NCBI RefSeq assembly: GCF_002285495.1
Contig: NZ_CP016786.1
Location: forward strand, 1,378,001-1,442,000
DNA length: 64,000 nt
Source: Clostridium isatidis
GTDB lineage: Bacteria > Bacillota > Clostridia > Clostridiales > Clostridiaceae
Direction of reading: 5' to 3'
In this document: positions 27,788 to 36,737 of the stretch, in pieces
Numbering within the stretch: the stretch's first letter is position 1
How the letters are laid out: every line of letters begins with the position of its first letter
Position numbers and translations under genes: made by a program
Notes under the pieces: generated by a model
The model's input: the letters and a program-made list of their open reading frames with translations, nothing else
Database searches by the model: none
Told to the model about the DNA's origin: nothing

Positions 27788-28654
27788 TTAATCCTCATCA
27801 TAAACATCTAAATATTTAGTTTTTATGCCATTTTTCTCCCAACCTAAAATAGAATCCATATTAACATTTTCTGCGGCTTTAAAAATAGATTTTTCAACAC
27901 CATCAAATTTTTTCTTTAATTCCTTTATTAAATCTTTTATTTCATATCTTTTATTTCCTATTTTTTCCGCCGCAACCATACATGCACAATTTAAAGGCCA
28001 TATTCCTGCATAGTTTGTAAATCTCTTTATATCGTCTTCTTCAATATAATATAAAGGTCTGATAAGTTCCATTCCCTCAAAATTCTGTGCTTTTAACTTA
28101 GGAAGCATAGTTTTAAAGTTTCCAGCATATAAAACATTTAATAAGGTTGTTTCTATTACATCATTATAATGATGACCTAAAGCCAATTTGTTGCAACCTA
28201 ATTCCTTTGCTTTATTATATAATGAACCTCTTCTCATTCTTGCACAAAGATAACACGGATAATCTCTTGCCATCTTATCTACAACTTCAAAGATTTTCCC
28301 TTCATATATATGTACTGGTATCCCTAAATGATTGCAGTTTTCTATAAGCAACTCTTTTATTTGAGGATGATAACCAGGATCCATTGCAATAAACTCTAAC
28401 TCAAAATTCATCTGTCCATGCTTTTTTAGTTCTTGAAAGCATTTTGCCATTAATAGTGAGTCTTTTCCTCCTGAAATTGCAACAGCAATTTTATCTCCTT
28501 CCTCAACAAGTTTATAATCTTTAACTGCTTTTACAAATCGAGTCCATATTTTTTTTCTATATCTTTTAACTATACTACGTTCTATTTCTTCTAATGATTT
28601 CTTTTCTTCAGTAGGTATCAGTCTTTCACAACCTTTACCAGCTATGCTACTCAT
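27788..28654 (-). CDS. TtcA-like PP-loop tRNA thiolation enzyme
   Basis: A 288-aa ATP-pyrophosphatase (adenine nucleotide alpha hydrolase) of the TtcA/TilS superfamily. The PP-loop AISGGKDSL is at about 59-67. The iron-sulphur ligands expected for TtcA-type enzymes are visible as CYLC followed by RMRRGSLY, plus an NCAC segment near residue 219. TtcA makes 2-thiocytidine at tRNA position 32. In clostridia related members of unsure target exist, so the substrate is inferred. GAGGTGA precedes the ATG. The gene has its own terminator. Confidence 0.82.
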   Translation of the reverse strand: MSSIAGKGCERLIPTEEKKSLEEIERSIVKRYRKKIWTRFVKAVKDYKLVEEGDKIAVAISGGKDSLLMAKCFQELKKHGQMNFELEFIAMDPGYHPQIKELLIENCNHLGIPVHIYEGKIFEVVDKMARDYPCYLCARMRRGSLYNKAKELGCNKLALGHHYNDVIETTLLNVLYAGNFKTMLPKLKAQNFEGMELIRPLYYIEEDDIKRFTNYAGIWPLNCACMVAAEKIGNKRYEIKDLIKELKKKFDGVEKSIFKAAENVNMDSILGWEKNGIKTKYLDVYDED

Positions 28655-28689
28655 TTTATCACCTCATTTTCTTATCCTTGTAAATTATA

Positions 28690-30075
28690 TCATCTTTTAT
28701 TCGTATTGTCAGATAATAATTCATTTGTTCCGTTTATTACTTGTGGAAATATAAAAAAATTATTTGGATCGTATTTTTCTTTTATTTCTTTTAATCTTTT
28801 GAAGTTAGCTCCAAAATACTCTTCCTCGTAATTCTTCAATTCATGTAATGGAAAATTCACAAAAGCACCCTCAGTTAATTCAGTAATTATATTATATCTA
28901 GCTAAAAACCAATCTTTGTTATTATTTTTATATTTATTATCTTCCCATACTGTTTGAAAGCCTAAAATAAATTTTGCATCTCTATAATAAAAAGCAGTTT
29001 GAGCTTTTGATATTTCCTTTACTTTACCTCCAAGACCATATAAAGTTATTGCAGTATAATAAGAACCTTTTGCTCTTTCTTTAATAATATCTAATAGACT
29101 TCTTATATTTTTTGCATCTAATTCCTTATATAAAAATCTTCCCCCAGATTTATAGCTTTCATATTCTGGATGACTATCTTGTATCCATCTATTACATTCA
29201 AGGATTGTCATATAATCAAAATCTGCTTCTATTTTCTCGCTTACTTCAGTTATGGACTTTAATATTTTTCTTGCCTCACTATCCTCTCCATAAAATAAAC
29301 CTATTAATTTTATACCAATACCATCTTCCTTTGAATTATAAAGGGATGTTTTTAAATTCATTTTATAATCTAAATTTCTATATAAATTTTGAAGATTTTC
29401 TAAGATTTTAACAGCATCTTCTTCATTTATATTTTTATAATTTATTCTAATTAATGTACCCATATCAACTTTTTCTGGAAGTTTTAAGGTTAGAGAAACT
29501 ACTACTCCATAGTTTCCTCCACCAGCTCCTCTACAAGCCCAAAATAAATCTCTATTAATATTTTCATTTAATATTAGCTTATTTCCTTTATAATCTATCA
29601 TTTCTATTTCTAATAAGCTGTCACAGGCAAGGCCTAAATATCTGCTTGAATATCCCCAACCGCCACCTAAAATTAAACCTGCAACTCCAACAGTTGGGCA
29701 GCCTCCTCCTGGAAAAGGATATCCTTTAGCTCCCAAAGCTTCATAGGCTTCTCTATTTCTAACTCCCCCACCTAGTTTAACTATTCCCTTATCTTCATCT
29801 ATACTTATTTCTTTTAAATTACTTACATCTATAACTACTAAATTTTCACCAGTTGAATAACCTTCATAGCTATGTCTGCCTGATCTAATTCTAAATTCAA
29901 GATAATTTTTTTTAACAAATTTAATAGCATTTATTACATCTATTTCATTATAACAATTAATTATTATTAATGGATTAACATCTATAGCTCTATTCCAACT
30001 TAGTTTTGCCTCATCATATTTTTTATTACTTCTTGTTATAACTTCCCCTGATATTTCATCAAAGTTTATATTCAT
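28690..30075 (-). CDS. FAD-linked (berberine-bridge type) oxidase
   Basis: A 461-aa flavoprotein with an FAD_binding_4 domain (about 30-165) and a C-terminal BBE segment ending FGANFKRLKEIKEKYDPNNFF. His68 in RSGRHSYEG and Cys126 in GGGCPTVGVAG occupy the positions that bind FAD at two points in glucooligosaccharide oxidase-type enzymes, so bicovalent FAD is predicted. Such enzymes oxidise sugars or alcohols and reduce O2, which is notable for a likely anaerobe. There is no signal peptide. AGGTGA precedes the ATG. It is divergent from the cotJ operon. Confidence 0.87.
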   Translation of the reverse strand: MNINFDEISGEVITRSNKKYDEAKLSWNRAIDVNPLIIINCYNEIDVINAIKFVKKNYLEFRIRSGRHSYEGYSTGENLVVIDVSNLKEISIDEDKGIVKLGGGVRNREAYEALGAKGYPFPGGGCPTVGVAGLILGGGWGYSSRYLGLACDSLLEIEMIDYKGNKLILNENINRDLFWACRGAGGGNYGVVVSLTLKLPEKVDMGTLIRINYKNINEEDAVKILENLQNLYRNLDYKMNLKTSLYNSKEDGIGIKLIGLFYGEDSEARKILKSITEVSEKIEADFDYMTILECNRWIQDSHPEYESYKSGGRFLYKELDAKNIRSLLDIIKERAKGSYYTAITLYGLGGKVKEISKAQTAFYYRDAKFILGFQTVWEDNKYKNNNKDWFLARYNIITELTEGAFVNFPLHELKNYEEEYFGANFKRLKEIKEKYDPNNFFIFPQVINGTNELLSDNTNKR

Positions 30076-30179
30076 AATTCGTCACCTTCTGTTATTTATT
30101 CATCTAATAGATAATATCATAATAAAATTAAAATTAAAATATAACAATTTTTTTAAATGATATTTAAATTTTATCACAT

Positions 30180-30202
30180 TTTTATCTTTTTCTACATAAA
30201 GT
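30180..30202 (+). promoter_or_regulatory. Possible sporulation sigma (SigE/SigK) promoter of cotJ
   Basis: CATAAAGT at 30195-30202 fits the CATANNNT -10 pattern of mother-cell sigma factors. The -35 is not clear. The proposal rests mainly on the sporulation identity of the operon. Confidence 0.35.
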
Positions 30203-30235
30203 GATAATGTAAAAACGAAGGGAAAGGAAATTTAA

Positions 30236-30661
30236 ATGCTAAGGGGCAAAGATCAAAAAAAGGAATACAAAGACGATTTTAAAGATATTAAAGAAGAATT
30301 AGAAGACCTAATGGATGAATTTAAAGATAAGAAAAACTACAAAGATGATAAAATGGGAAGCTGTAAATCTTACAAAGGTAGTTGCAGTCAAGGAAAAAAA
30401 TCTAGCTGTTTAGAAGATTGTTTAGAAAATCCTGCTAAATATTCATGTAACGTTTTTTGTAAAGATACTGATGAAAACTGCTATGAATCATATAAACTTT
30501 TCAATCCTCCTATTTATGCTAAAGCTCACATTCAACCTCAACCATACAAAAACTTTTTTAATTTAGATGATGCAATAATTTCAGGAACAATATTTAAAGA
30601 TTTATATGATCCTTATTGCAATTCTGGATATGTAGGAGGTAGAAGAAGCTATGATGAATAA
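30236..30661 (+). CDS. cotJA: CotJA-like spore coat protein with Cys-rich N-terminal extension
   Basis: A 141-aa protein. The last 60 residues match the CotJA pattern (KAHIQPQPYKNFFNLDDAI, then SGTIFKDLYDPY). Typical CotJA proteins are about 80 aa. Here the first 80 residues are an added Lys/Asp-rich stretch followed by seven cysteines between about 43 and 82. Disulphide cross-linking in the coat is possible but inferred. CotJA is needed to recruit CotJC to the spore coat in Bacillus. AAAGGAA precedes the ATG. The reading frame overlaps cotJB by 11 nt, and the three genes form an operon. Confidence 0.82.
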   Translation: MLRGKDQKKEYKDDFKDIKEELEDLMDEFKDKKNYKDDKMGSCKSYKGSCSQGKKSSCLEDCLENPAKYSCNVFCKDTDENCYESYKLFNPPIYAKAHIQPQPYKNFFNLDDAIISGTIFKDLYDPYCNSGYVGGRRSYDE

Positions 30662-30917
30662 ACATGAGCATATGTTAGAAATTCAAAAAGTGCAATTTGC
30701 ATTAGTTGATTTAAATTTATATTTAGATACTCATCCTGAATCAGAGGGTGCCACTAAAGATTTCGCAGCTCTTTCTTCTGAATTAAAACGCTTAATATGG
30801 GACTATGAAAAGAAATATGGCCCTCTAACAAATTTCGGAAGCGCATATTTCCAAAATCCAGAAGCTTGGGTAAATAGTCCATGGCCATGGGAAAATGAGA
30901 AAGGAGGAAAGAGATAA
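30651..30917 (+). CDS. cotJB: Spore coat protein CotJB
   Basis: An 88-aa protein with the CotJB pattern: LEIQKVQFALVDLNLYLDTHP at the N-terminus and a C-terminal YFQNPEAWVNSPWPWE. It works with CotJA and CotJC in the inner spore coat, and its biochemical role is unknown. The start at 30651 has AGGAGG upstream inside the end of cotJA, and the second codon is also ATG. It overlaps cotJC by one base (TAATG), which points to coupled translation. Confidence 0.92.
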   Translation: MMNKHEHMLEIQKVQFALVDLNLYLDTHPESEGATKDFAALSSELKRLIWDYEKKYGPLTNFGSAYFQNPEAWVNSPWPWENEKGGKR

Positions 30918-31495
30918 TGTGGTATTACGTTAAAACATTACAACACCCGGTTAACTTAAAATCAACAGACCTTAGAATGGCAAAACTATTAATTACACAA
31001 TATGGTGGACCAGATGGGGAACTTTCTGCGGCTCTAAGATATTTAAATCAAAGATATTCAATGCCTACTAATAAATCAAAAGCTCTTTTAACTGATATAG
31101 GAACAGAAGAAATGGCTCATGTTGAAATAATTGCAACTATGGTTCATCAAATAATGGAAAATGCATCTATAGATGAAATAAAAAAAGCAGGATTAGATGG
31201 CCATTATGCTGACCATGGCAAAGCTCTTTTCTATGTTGATGCTACTGGAAATCCTTGGACAGCTACTTATATTCAAGCCAAAGGAGATATAATTGCAGAT
31301 TTACACGAAGATATGAATGCAGAACAAAAAGCCAGAGTAACTTATGAGTGGTTAATGAATTTAACAGATGATGCTCAAATAAAAGAAATACTTGGCTTCT
31401 TAAGAGAAAGAGAGATTGTTCATTATCAGAGATTCGGAGAAGCTTTAATGGATGTTCAAGATAATACTAAAGCAAAAGATTTCTATAAATTATAA
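30917..31495 (+). CDS. cotJC: Spore coat manganese catalase CotJC
   Basis: A 192-aa ferritin-like di-manganese catalase of the spore coat. Metal-ligand patterns are recognisable: Glu in GGPDGELSAALRYL, Glu and His in GTEEMAHVEI, Glu/His in ADLHEDMNAEQKAR, and Glu/His in REREIVHYQRF. It should remove hydrogen peroxide or protect the coat. The length matches the family. AAAGGAGG lies before the ATG. A 19-bp perfect hairpin follows as the operon terminator. Confidence 0.94.
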   Translation: MWYYVKTLQHPVNLKSTDLRMAKLLITQYGGPDGELSAALRYLNQRYSMPTNKSKALLTDIGTEEMAHVEIIATMVHQIMENASIDEIKKAGLDGHYADHGKALFYVDATGNPWTATYIQAKGDIIADLHEDMNAEQKARVTYEWLMNLTDDAQIKEILGFLREREIVHYQRFGEALMDVQDNTKAKDFYKL

Positions 31496-31504
31496 GAGCT
31501 CTCT

Positions 31505-31547
31505 GAAAAATAAACCTAAGCTAAAATATAGCTTAGGTTTATTTTTC
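31505..31547. terminator. Bidirectional terminator after cotJC
   Basis: GAAAAATAAACCTAAGCTA and its exact complement (19 bp) flank AAATA. It serves cotJC and the convergent gene whose stop is at 31546. Confidence 0.88.
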
Positions 31548-32052
31548 AGCTTTTCATATTTAAAACTCTATTAATTCTTTCAGCAAATACTGGTCCTAAT
31601 TTAATTAATTGCTCATTATTAATTACCACACACTCTCTTAATATTTCCTCAATATTCTTTAAAGGCAGTCCAATCTTCTTTCCATAATTTTTTCTCATTA
31701 CATTAAAATTTAATCCTATAAAATCAATTGTTTCTACTATATCCTCTAAACTATACTGCAATTTATAAATTTTATCTGCTAATTTTACAAAAAACTCTTC
31801 ATTAAAGATTTTTATATTCTTTAAAAAATAACTTTTATTGCTAATCTGCCATGTTGAATAATCTTTTAGATAAATATAGCCTTTGAATAATTCTTTTGGT
31901 ATTGTCATTAACTCAATAAATTCATCCTGAGATATATTCAAAATGCTATATCTAATATCTGCCATAAATTTTTGAAACGTTTTCAAATTCCAGTTACCTG
32001 TATTAAAATCATCTCTTAAAATTATTAGTTTTCTTTTTAAATAGAAATCCAT
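31546..32052 (-). CDS. Hypothetical protein, 168 aa
   Basis: An uncharacterised soluble protein, Lys- and Ile-rich, predicted mostly helical, without membrane segments, cysteine clusters or catalytic motifs. The N-terminus is MDFYLKRKLIILRDDFNTGN, and the C-terminal third contains a short basic GKKIGLPLKNIEEI. AGGTG precedes the ATG. It shares the terminator of the cotJ operon from the opposite strand. I do not recognise the family. Confidence 0.7.
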   Translation of the reverse strand: MDFYLKRKLIILRDDFNTGNWNLKTFQKFMADIRYSILNISQDEFIELMTIPKELFKGYIYLKDYSTWQISNKSYFLKNIKIFNEEFFVKLADKIYKLQYSLEDIVETIDFIGLNFNVMRKNYGKKIGLPLKNIEEILRECVVINNEQLIKLGPVFAERINRVLNMKS

Positions 32053-32171
32053 ATAAACACCTAATTTCTATATTTTTAGGCTAGTCCCCTAATATAATAT
32101 ATTCCAATTTAGGTGTATTTGTACTTATAGAAGTCCATTACCTCCCATTTATGATTAACTTAATATGATTA

Positions 32172-32720
32172 TTATTTAATATCTATAAGAATATCTTTGA
32201 TATTTTTTAAGACGGTAAGTAAATTATTTAAATCCTCTAAAGCTTTATCAGCAAGGGTTTCTTCAATTTCCTTTATTATTAACAAGACATTTTCAAGATG
32301 TTCCTTATAAAACTCATCTTCTTCTTCAATAATATTATTCTCAAAATACTCTTCCATATAGACTTCTTTATCAAAATTTATAAAGTTTTTTATGTTATCC
32401 CTTTTACATAGAATTTCTACTATTGTGGTAATTTCTCTTTCCAAGGTATCTAAAAATTCTGTTTTTAAAAATAATTCTCTATTAGTGTCATATAATTCAA
32501 TTATATTAAATATTTCCTTCAAGTCTTCTTTGTTAATACCTTCTAAATCCTTTGTTTCAATAGTTTCTTTATTCATATTTGTTAAAATTTTATCCACTTT
32601 TTCTTTTATACATAAAGCTATTTCAAAAATCGTTTTTTTATCTTTTTTATCCTCTGATATCCCTTGCATATTCTTTACTTTTTCATTCTCATATAATTCT
32701 TCTTTGACACCCTTTAACAT
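32172..32720 (-). CDS. Hypothetical acidic helical protein, 182 aa
   Basis: A strongly acidic protein, predicted to be nearly all alpha-helix with coiled-coil character, for example NIIEEEDEFYKEHLENVLLI and ETLADKALEDLNNLLTVLKN. There is no membrane segment, signal or metal motif. AAAGGAGAG precedes the ATG at 32720. It lies 119 nt from the next gene on the same strand. The family is not recognised, and a function is not proposed. Confidence 0.68.
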   Translation of the reverse strand: MLKGVKEELYENEKVKNMQGISEDKKDKKTIFEIALCIKEKVDKILTNMNKETIETKDLEGINKEDLKEIFNIIELYDTNRELFLKTEFLDTLEREITTIVEILCKRDNIKNFINFDKEVYMEEYFENNIIEEEDEFYKEHLENVLLIIKEIEETLADKALEDLNNLLTVLKNIKDILIDIK

Positions 32721-33007
32721 ATTCCCTCTCCTTTAATAGAATTTTTATTAAAGTAAACTTTGTTAAATTTTTAATTACTTGAAGTATGGATTCCTATAAA
32801 AAGTAATTTATTATATTTGTCCCTTTTATATAATTATAACCATAATATGGTTGAAAATCAAAAAAATATATTAAGCTTAATATTTAATTTTTTATAAAAA
32901 ATCTTACTAAAACTAAAATTATTTTAAAATTTCTAAGTAATATAGAGTTAATAGTAAATTTTCAGAATATTTGTATTCAGAAGGTCAAAATTTAAGGAAT
33001 TCTAGAC
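32721..33007. other. AT-rich gene-free stretch before the tRNA
   Basis: About 290 nt of AT-rich sequence with no plausible gene. It must hold the minus-strand promoter of the 182-aa gene, which I cannot place with confidence. Confidence 0.35.
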
Positions 33008-33036
33008 TTGAAATTATTATCACATAAGACTATAGT
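33008..33036 (+). promoter_or_regulatory. Promoter of the initiator tRNA gene
   Basis: TTGAAA (33008-33013), a 17-nt spacer and TATAGT (33031-33036). A second -10-like TATAAT occurs at 33043-33048. The tRNA begins 35 nt after the first -10. Confidence 0.55.
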
Positions 33037-33070
33037 AATATATATAATAGTTGATTAAACTAAATACTAT

Positions 33071-33146
<76 letters not shown>

Positions 33147-33179
33147 AAAAAGAATTACATTTAATGTAATTCTTTTTTT
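33147..33179 (+). terminator. Terminator of the tRNA gene
   Basis: AAAAAGAATTACAT and ATGTAATTCTTTTT flank a TTA loop, with a T tract. Confidence 0.88.
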
Positions 33180-33444
33180 ATAAATTCTTATTTACTAAAA
33201 ACTTTTTAATTTCAATAATGCTATATCCTTAAGTTCTTAAAAGTTTAATTTCTTCAATTCTTGTACAGGCTTTTTCTCTTGGAAATCTCCTTGTAAGTTT
33301 TTCTCCTCCTTGTATAAAAGGAAGCATTCCCTCCTCAGTATAAAATTTAAGGGTACTATAACGTGAACCTGTTAATCTTACTAATTCAACAATTGATACA
33401 TAATCCGCTTCTTTAATTTTATCCATTGACCATTGTCTAGACAT
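33180..33444 (-). pseudogene. MerR-type HTH gene, interrupted by a nonsense codon
   Basis: The frame from the ATG at 33444 gives a 71-aa MerR-like helix-turn-helix (ISVELVRLTG-type, read here as VSIVELVRLTGSRYSTLKFYTEEGMLPF) and stops at a TAA at 33229-33231. The same frame then continues GYSIIEIKKFLVNKNL, the kind of sequence that follows this HTH in intact members, so the TAA looks like a single-codon lesion. It lies 17 nt after the neighbouring pseudogene on the same strand, and the two probably formed one operon. A functional 71-aa HTH protein remains possible. Confidence 0.6.
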
Positions 33445-33460
33445 TTATTAAACAATTTCC

Positions 33461-34053
33461 TTATTTTAAATATCTCTTTAGACGAGCACCATGAATTACT
33501 ATGCCACTTTCATTAATTGCGTGGGGATAAGCTTCATACAAAATATTATCAATTTTTATAAAAGGAACTTTTCCTTTTATAATAACAGTATATAAATGTC
33601 CATTTTCTTCTAATCTCTTTTTTACAGCTTATAGCCTTTGTTCTTGATTTGCAAACTACTCTTCTGTATCAACAAAAATAGATTGGGAACGTTCAATTTC
33701 AGAAAATAAAAAATTAATACCTGAAACCAAAGGAGTTTTCACTAAGTTTTTTTCATCTTTAAAAATTCCTTTATACCAATTCCAATCCCCTTCTACAATA
33801 TCCTTTTTATTAAGAATTGTCCTTAAAGCAACTTCCTGATATAAAGTTATATTAGGGTTATCCAAAATACTATTTTCTAAAACTAACTTACCCTCTGTTT
33901 CTTTAAGGTAACCATCAAGGTAACTTTCAATAATTGCAGCAACAGCAATACATCTAACTGAAAATTTTTAACAACTGTCATGTTAATACTGTCTTGAGCA
34001 TTTAATACAATTATTGAATATGCTTGTGATAATTTTAATTCTTTCATAATCAT
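33461..34053 (-). pseudogene. Decayed gene: one frameshift and two nonsense codons
   Basis: From the ATG at 34053 or 34047 the frame reads MKELKLSQAYSIIVLNAQDS up to an A-run near 33965-33969. Losing one base there would explain the shift into the frame RCIAVAAIIESYLDGYLKET. That frame runs on to a TAG at 33656-33658, a TAA at 33629-33631 and finally the natural-looking stop at 33461-33463, with coding-like sequence throughout (NGHLYTVIIKGKVPFIKIDN). I do not recognise the family with confidence. It may once have worked with the adjacent MerR-type gene. Confidence 0.68.
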
Positions 34054-34176
34054 TTCTATCTAACCGCTTTTACCATATTTATAAACAATATTTTGATATA
34101 TAAGCACTTACTACTTACAGTATGCAATGTATATCCTTATATGTTGATATATTACATAAATTTTCTTAAAAATAAT

Positions 34177-34202
34177 ATGGGACTGCCTTTTAGCAATCCC
34201 AT
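34177..34202 (-). terminator. Terminator after the second ABC-F gene
   Basis: ATGGGACTGC and GCAATCCCAT pair with one mismatch, followed on the minus strand by ATATTATTTTT. It lies about 110 nt beyond the stop codon. Confidence 0.5.
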
Positions 34203-34311
34203 TAATATAAGTGTAATTTATTTAATTCCTTGATTATATCTTAGTTTTCCTGCATTTAGTACTTACTGTTAGATTTCTTAGAATAAATTTTCTTTGTGAA
34301 AAATCAGCTAT

Positions 34312-35868
34312 TTATACTACCTTAGTAGTCCAATCTTCACAGTTCCATATTTCTGTAACAACATCTCTATAGAACTCTGGTTCATGGGATACTAATAGTA
34401 TCGTTCCTTTATATTCCTTTAAAGCTCTCTTTAATTCTTCCTTTGCATCTATGTCTAAATGGTTTGTAGGTTCGTCTAATATTAAAATATTTGTTTCTTT
34501 ATTAATTATCTTACATAATCTAACCTTTGCTGCTTCTCCTCCAGATAATACCATAATCTTTGATTCTAATTGTTTTGTAGTTAAACCACATTTTGCTAAA
34601 GCTGCTCTTATTTCATATTGAGTTTTCCCAGGAAATTCATTCCACACTTCTTCAATACAGGTATTTGTATTTCCTGATCTATCTTCTTGCTCAAAGTAAC
34701 CAATATATTGATAATCCCCAAGTTGTACTTCTCCAGATAAAGGTTTAACTATTCCTAGTAAACTTTTAAGTAATGTGGATTTACCTAAACCATTAGCTCC
34801 AACCAAAGCAATCTTTTGTCCTCTTTCCATATAAAGGTTTAATGGCTTTGTAAGAGGACTATCATATCCAATTACTAAATCCTTAGTTTCAAATATCATC
34901 TTTCCAGAAGTTCTTGCCATTTTAAAATTAAACTCTGGCTTTGGTTTTTCCTTTGTAAGCTCTATTATCTCCATTTTATCCAGCTTCTTTTGTCTTGATT
35001 TAGCCATATTAGCTGTTGCCACATTAGCCTTATTTCTCGCAACAAAGTCTTCAAGTCTTGCAATTTCCTTTTGCTGCTTTTCATAAGCAGCTTCTAATCT
35101 CTTCTTATTTTCTTCATAAAGTCTCTTGAATTCATAGTAATCACCAACATATCTTGTTAGCTTCCTATCTTCAACATGATATATTAAATTAACTACAGAA
35201 TTTAAAAATGGAATATCGTGAGAAATTAATATAAAGGCATTCTCATAATTTTGTAAATACCTTTTAAGCCATTCTATATGTTCTTCATCAAGATAGTTTG
35301 TAGGCTCGTCTAGCAATAATATATCTGGATTTTGAAGAAGTAATTTTCCAAGTAGTATTTTTGTTCTTTGGCCCCCTGATAAATCATCCACATCTCTATC
35401 TAATCCTAAATCTAAAAGACCAAGTCCCTTTGCAACTTCTTCTACTTTTGCATCTATTATGTAAAATCCATTATTATCTAATAAATCTTGGATAACTGCT
35501 GTTCTTTCAAGCATTTTTTCTAATTTTTCTGGATCTACTTCTCCCATTTGCTCATATAATGTATTCATCTCTTTTTCTAAATCAAATAAATATCTAAAGG
35601 CATCTCTTAATGCATCTCTAATGCTTTTACCTTTTTCTAAAACTGAATGTTGATCCATATATCCAACTCTAACATTATTAGCCCAAATTACTTTACCTTC
35701 ATCAGGCATAAGTTTTCCTGTTACGATATTCATAAAAGTAGATTTACCTTCGCCATTTGCCCCAATAAGCCCAACATGCTCACCTTTTAATAGTCTAAAG
35801 GATACATCTTCAAATATTGCTCTATCACCAAAACCATGGTTTATATTTTTTACTGTTAAAACGCTCAT
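34312..35868 (-). CDS. ABC-F family ATPase (YkpA/YbiT-like)
   Basis: A 518-aa soluble twin-ABC protein. Walker A sites are GANGEGKS (36-43) and GANGLGKS (about 352). The signatures are LSGGQRTK and LSGGEAAK, with DEPTNYLD and DEPTNHLD. The basic linker RNKANVATANMAKSRQKKLDKM at about 280 is typical of the YkpA/YbiT branch. There is no C-terminal coiled coil, in contrast to the ABC-F protein at 16.6 kb. ABC-F factors act on the ribosome in translation. The specific role here is unknown. AGGAGGA precedes the ATG. Monocistronic. Confidence 0.92.
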   Translation of the reverse strand: MSVLTVKNINHGFGDRAIFEDVSFRLLKGEHVGLIGANGEGKSTFMNIVTGKLMPDEGKVIWANNVRVGYMDQHSVLEKGKSIRDALRDAFRYLFDLEKEMNTLYEQMGEVDPEKLEKMLERTAVIQDLLDNNGFYIIDAKVEEVAKGLGLLDLGLDRDVDDLSGGQRTKILLGKLLLQNPDILLLDEPTNYLDEEHIEWLKRYLQNYENAFILISHDIPFLNSVVNLIYHVEDRKLTRYVGDYYEFKRLYEENKKRLEAAYEKQQKEIARLEDFVARNKANVATANMAKSRQKKLDKMEIIELTKEKPKPEFNFKMARTSGKMIFETKDLVIGYDSPLTKPLNLYMERGQKIALVGANGLGKSTLLKSLLGIVKPLSGEVQLGDYQYIGYFEQEDRSGNTNTCIEEVWNEFPGKTQYEIRAALAKCGLTTKQLESKIMVLSGGEAAKVRLCKIINKETNILILDEPTNHLDIDAKEELKRALKEYKGTILLVSHEPEFYRDVVTEIWNCEDWTTKVV

Positions 35869-36016
35869 TTTATCCTCCTAGTTAATTATCTATTAAAAAT
35901 AATTTATAAATTTAATTTCAGATTAACATACTTATTTATTATAAACTATAACCCCATAGAATTCCTACTATTTTTTATGTACATAATTATTTAATACATT
36001 GATTTTCGCTAAAATA

Positions 36017-36084
36017 AAAATTGACAGTTTCCAACTCACAATACACATAATTGTCCATTGCTAATTGTAAACTGTCAATTTTTT
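36017..36084 (-). repeat. TGACAGTT-type inverted repeat, copy C
   Basis: AAAATTGACAGTTT (36017-36030) and its exact complement AAACTGTCAATTTT (36069-36082) enclose about 38 nt, including ATTGTCCATTGC. On the minus strand the outer arm runs into TTTTTATTTT. It sits at the 3' end of the gene stopping at 36083. Confidence 0.7.
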
Positions 36085-36643
36085 AATAAATATATTCTCT
36101 TATATTTTCACAAATAGATATTTCAAGTTGATTTTCATCATTAAGTTTTTTATAGGAGCATAAAAACTCATTTAGTTCAATATCATTTAAATCTATGTTT
36201 TTTTCACTTTTTAAAATAACATTTGTTCCCTCAGTTATTATTTCTAATTTATTTTTATCATTATTAATATAATAACTATTTACTGTTTTTACTTTTAACC
36301 TATCCTTGTACTTTTCTTGAAATCCTAATGTTTTTTTAGCCTTTTCTATATCTCCTCCGCCAGGAATTATATTTTCTATTCCTAAAGCTTTAAGTTGATT
36401 TTCTAAGTCCGAAGGATCAAAACCATACCTTTCCATAAGCTTAGTTTGCATCTTCATAAACTTATCCTGAGATATATTGTTTTTTTCCATATACTCCATG
36501 ACCTTCCTTGAAAATTCAGCCATATTTAATTTACCATCGCTCATCTCATAGTATAAAGAAAACATATAAGCTTCAAATTTATCTACATCTTTTTCATTTA
36601 CTCTATTTTTTATTTCATTAAAATCTATAATCCTATCATCCAT
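36083..36643 (-). CDS. Conserved hypothetical protein (DUF3867-like)
   Basis: A 186-aa acidic protein resembling, from memory, the clostridial DUF3867 family: MDDRIIDFNEIKNRVNEKDVDKFEAYMFSLYYEM, then a helical stretch MAEFSRKVMEYMEKNNISQDKFMKMQTKLMERYG. No membrane segment or catalytic motif is visible. The ATG at 36643 follows AGGAG. The in-frame TTG three codons earlier is not needed. Function is unknown. Confidence 0.75.
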   Translation of the reverse strand: MDDRIIDFNEIKNRVNEKDVDKFEAYMFSLYYEMSDGKLNMAEFSRKVMEYMEKNNISQDKFMKMQTKLMERYGFDPSDLENQLKALGIENIIPGGGDIEKAKKTLGFQEKYKDRLKVKTVNSYYINNDKNKLEIITEGTNVILKSEKNIDLNDIELNEFLCSYKKLNDENQLEISICENIREYIY

Positions 36644-36737
36644 AATAATCAACTCCTATATTTAGTAGATGTTATTAATATTATACTATGATTATACATT
36701 TTATTCTATTTGTTTAATTTATTATTAATAATTATTC

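Noticed and set aside
33229..33444. Intact 71-aa MerR gene
   Set aside because: Coding-like sequence continues in the same frame beyond the TAA, so truncation is the better reading, though not proven.
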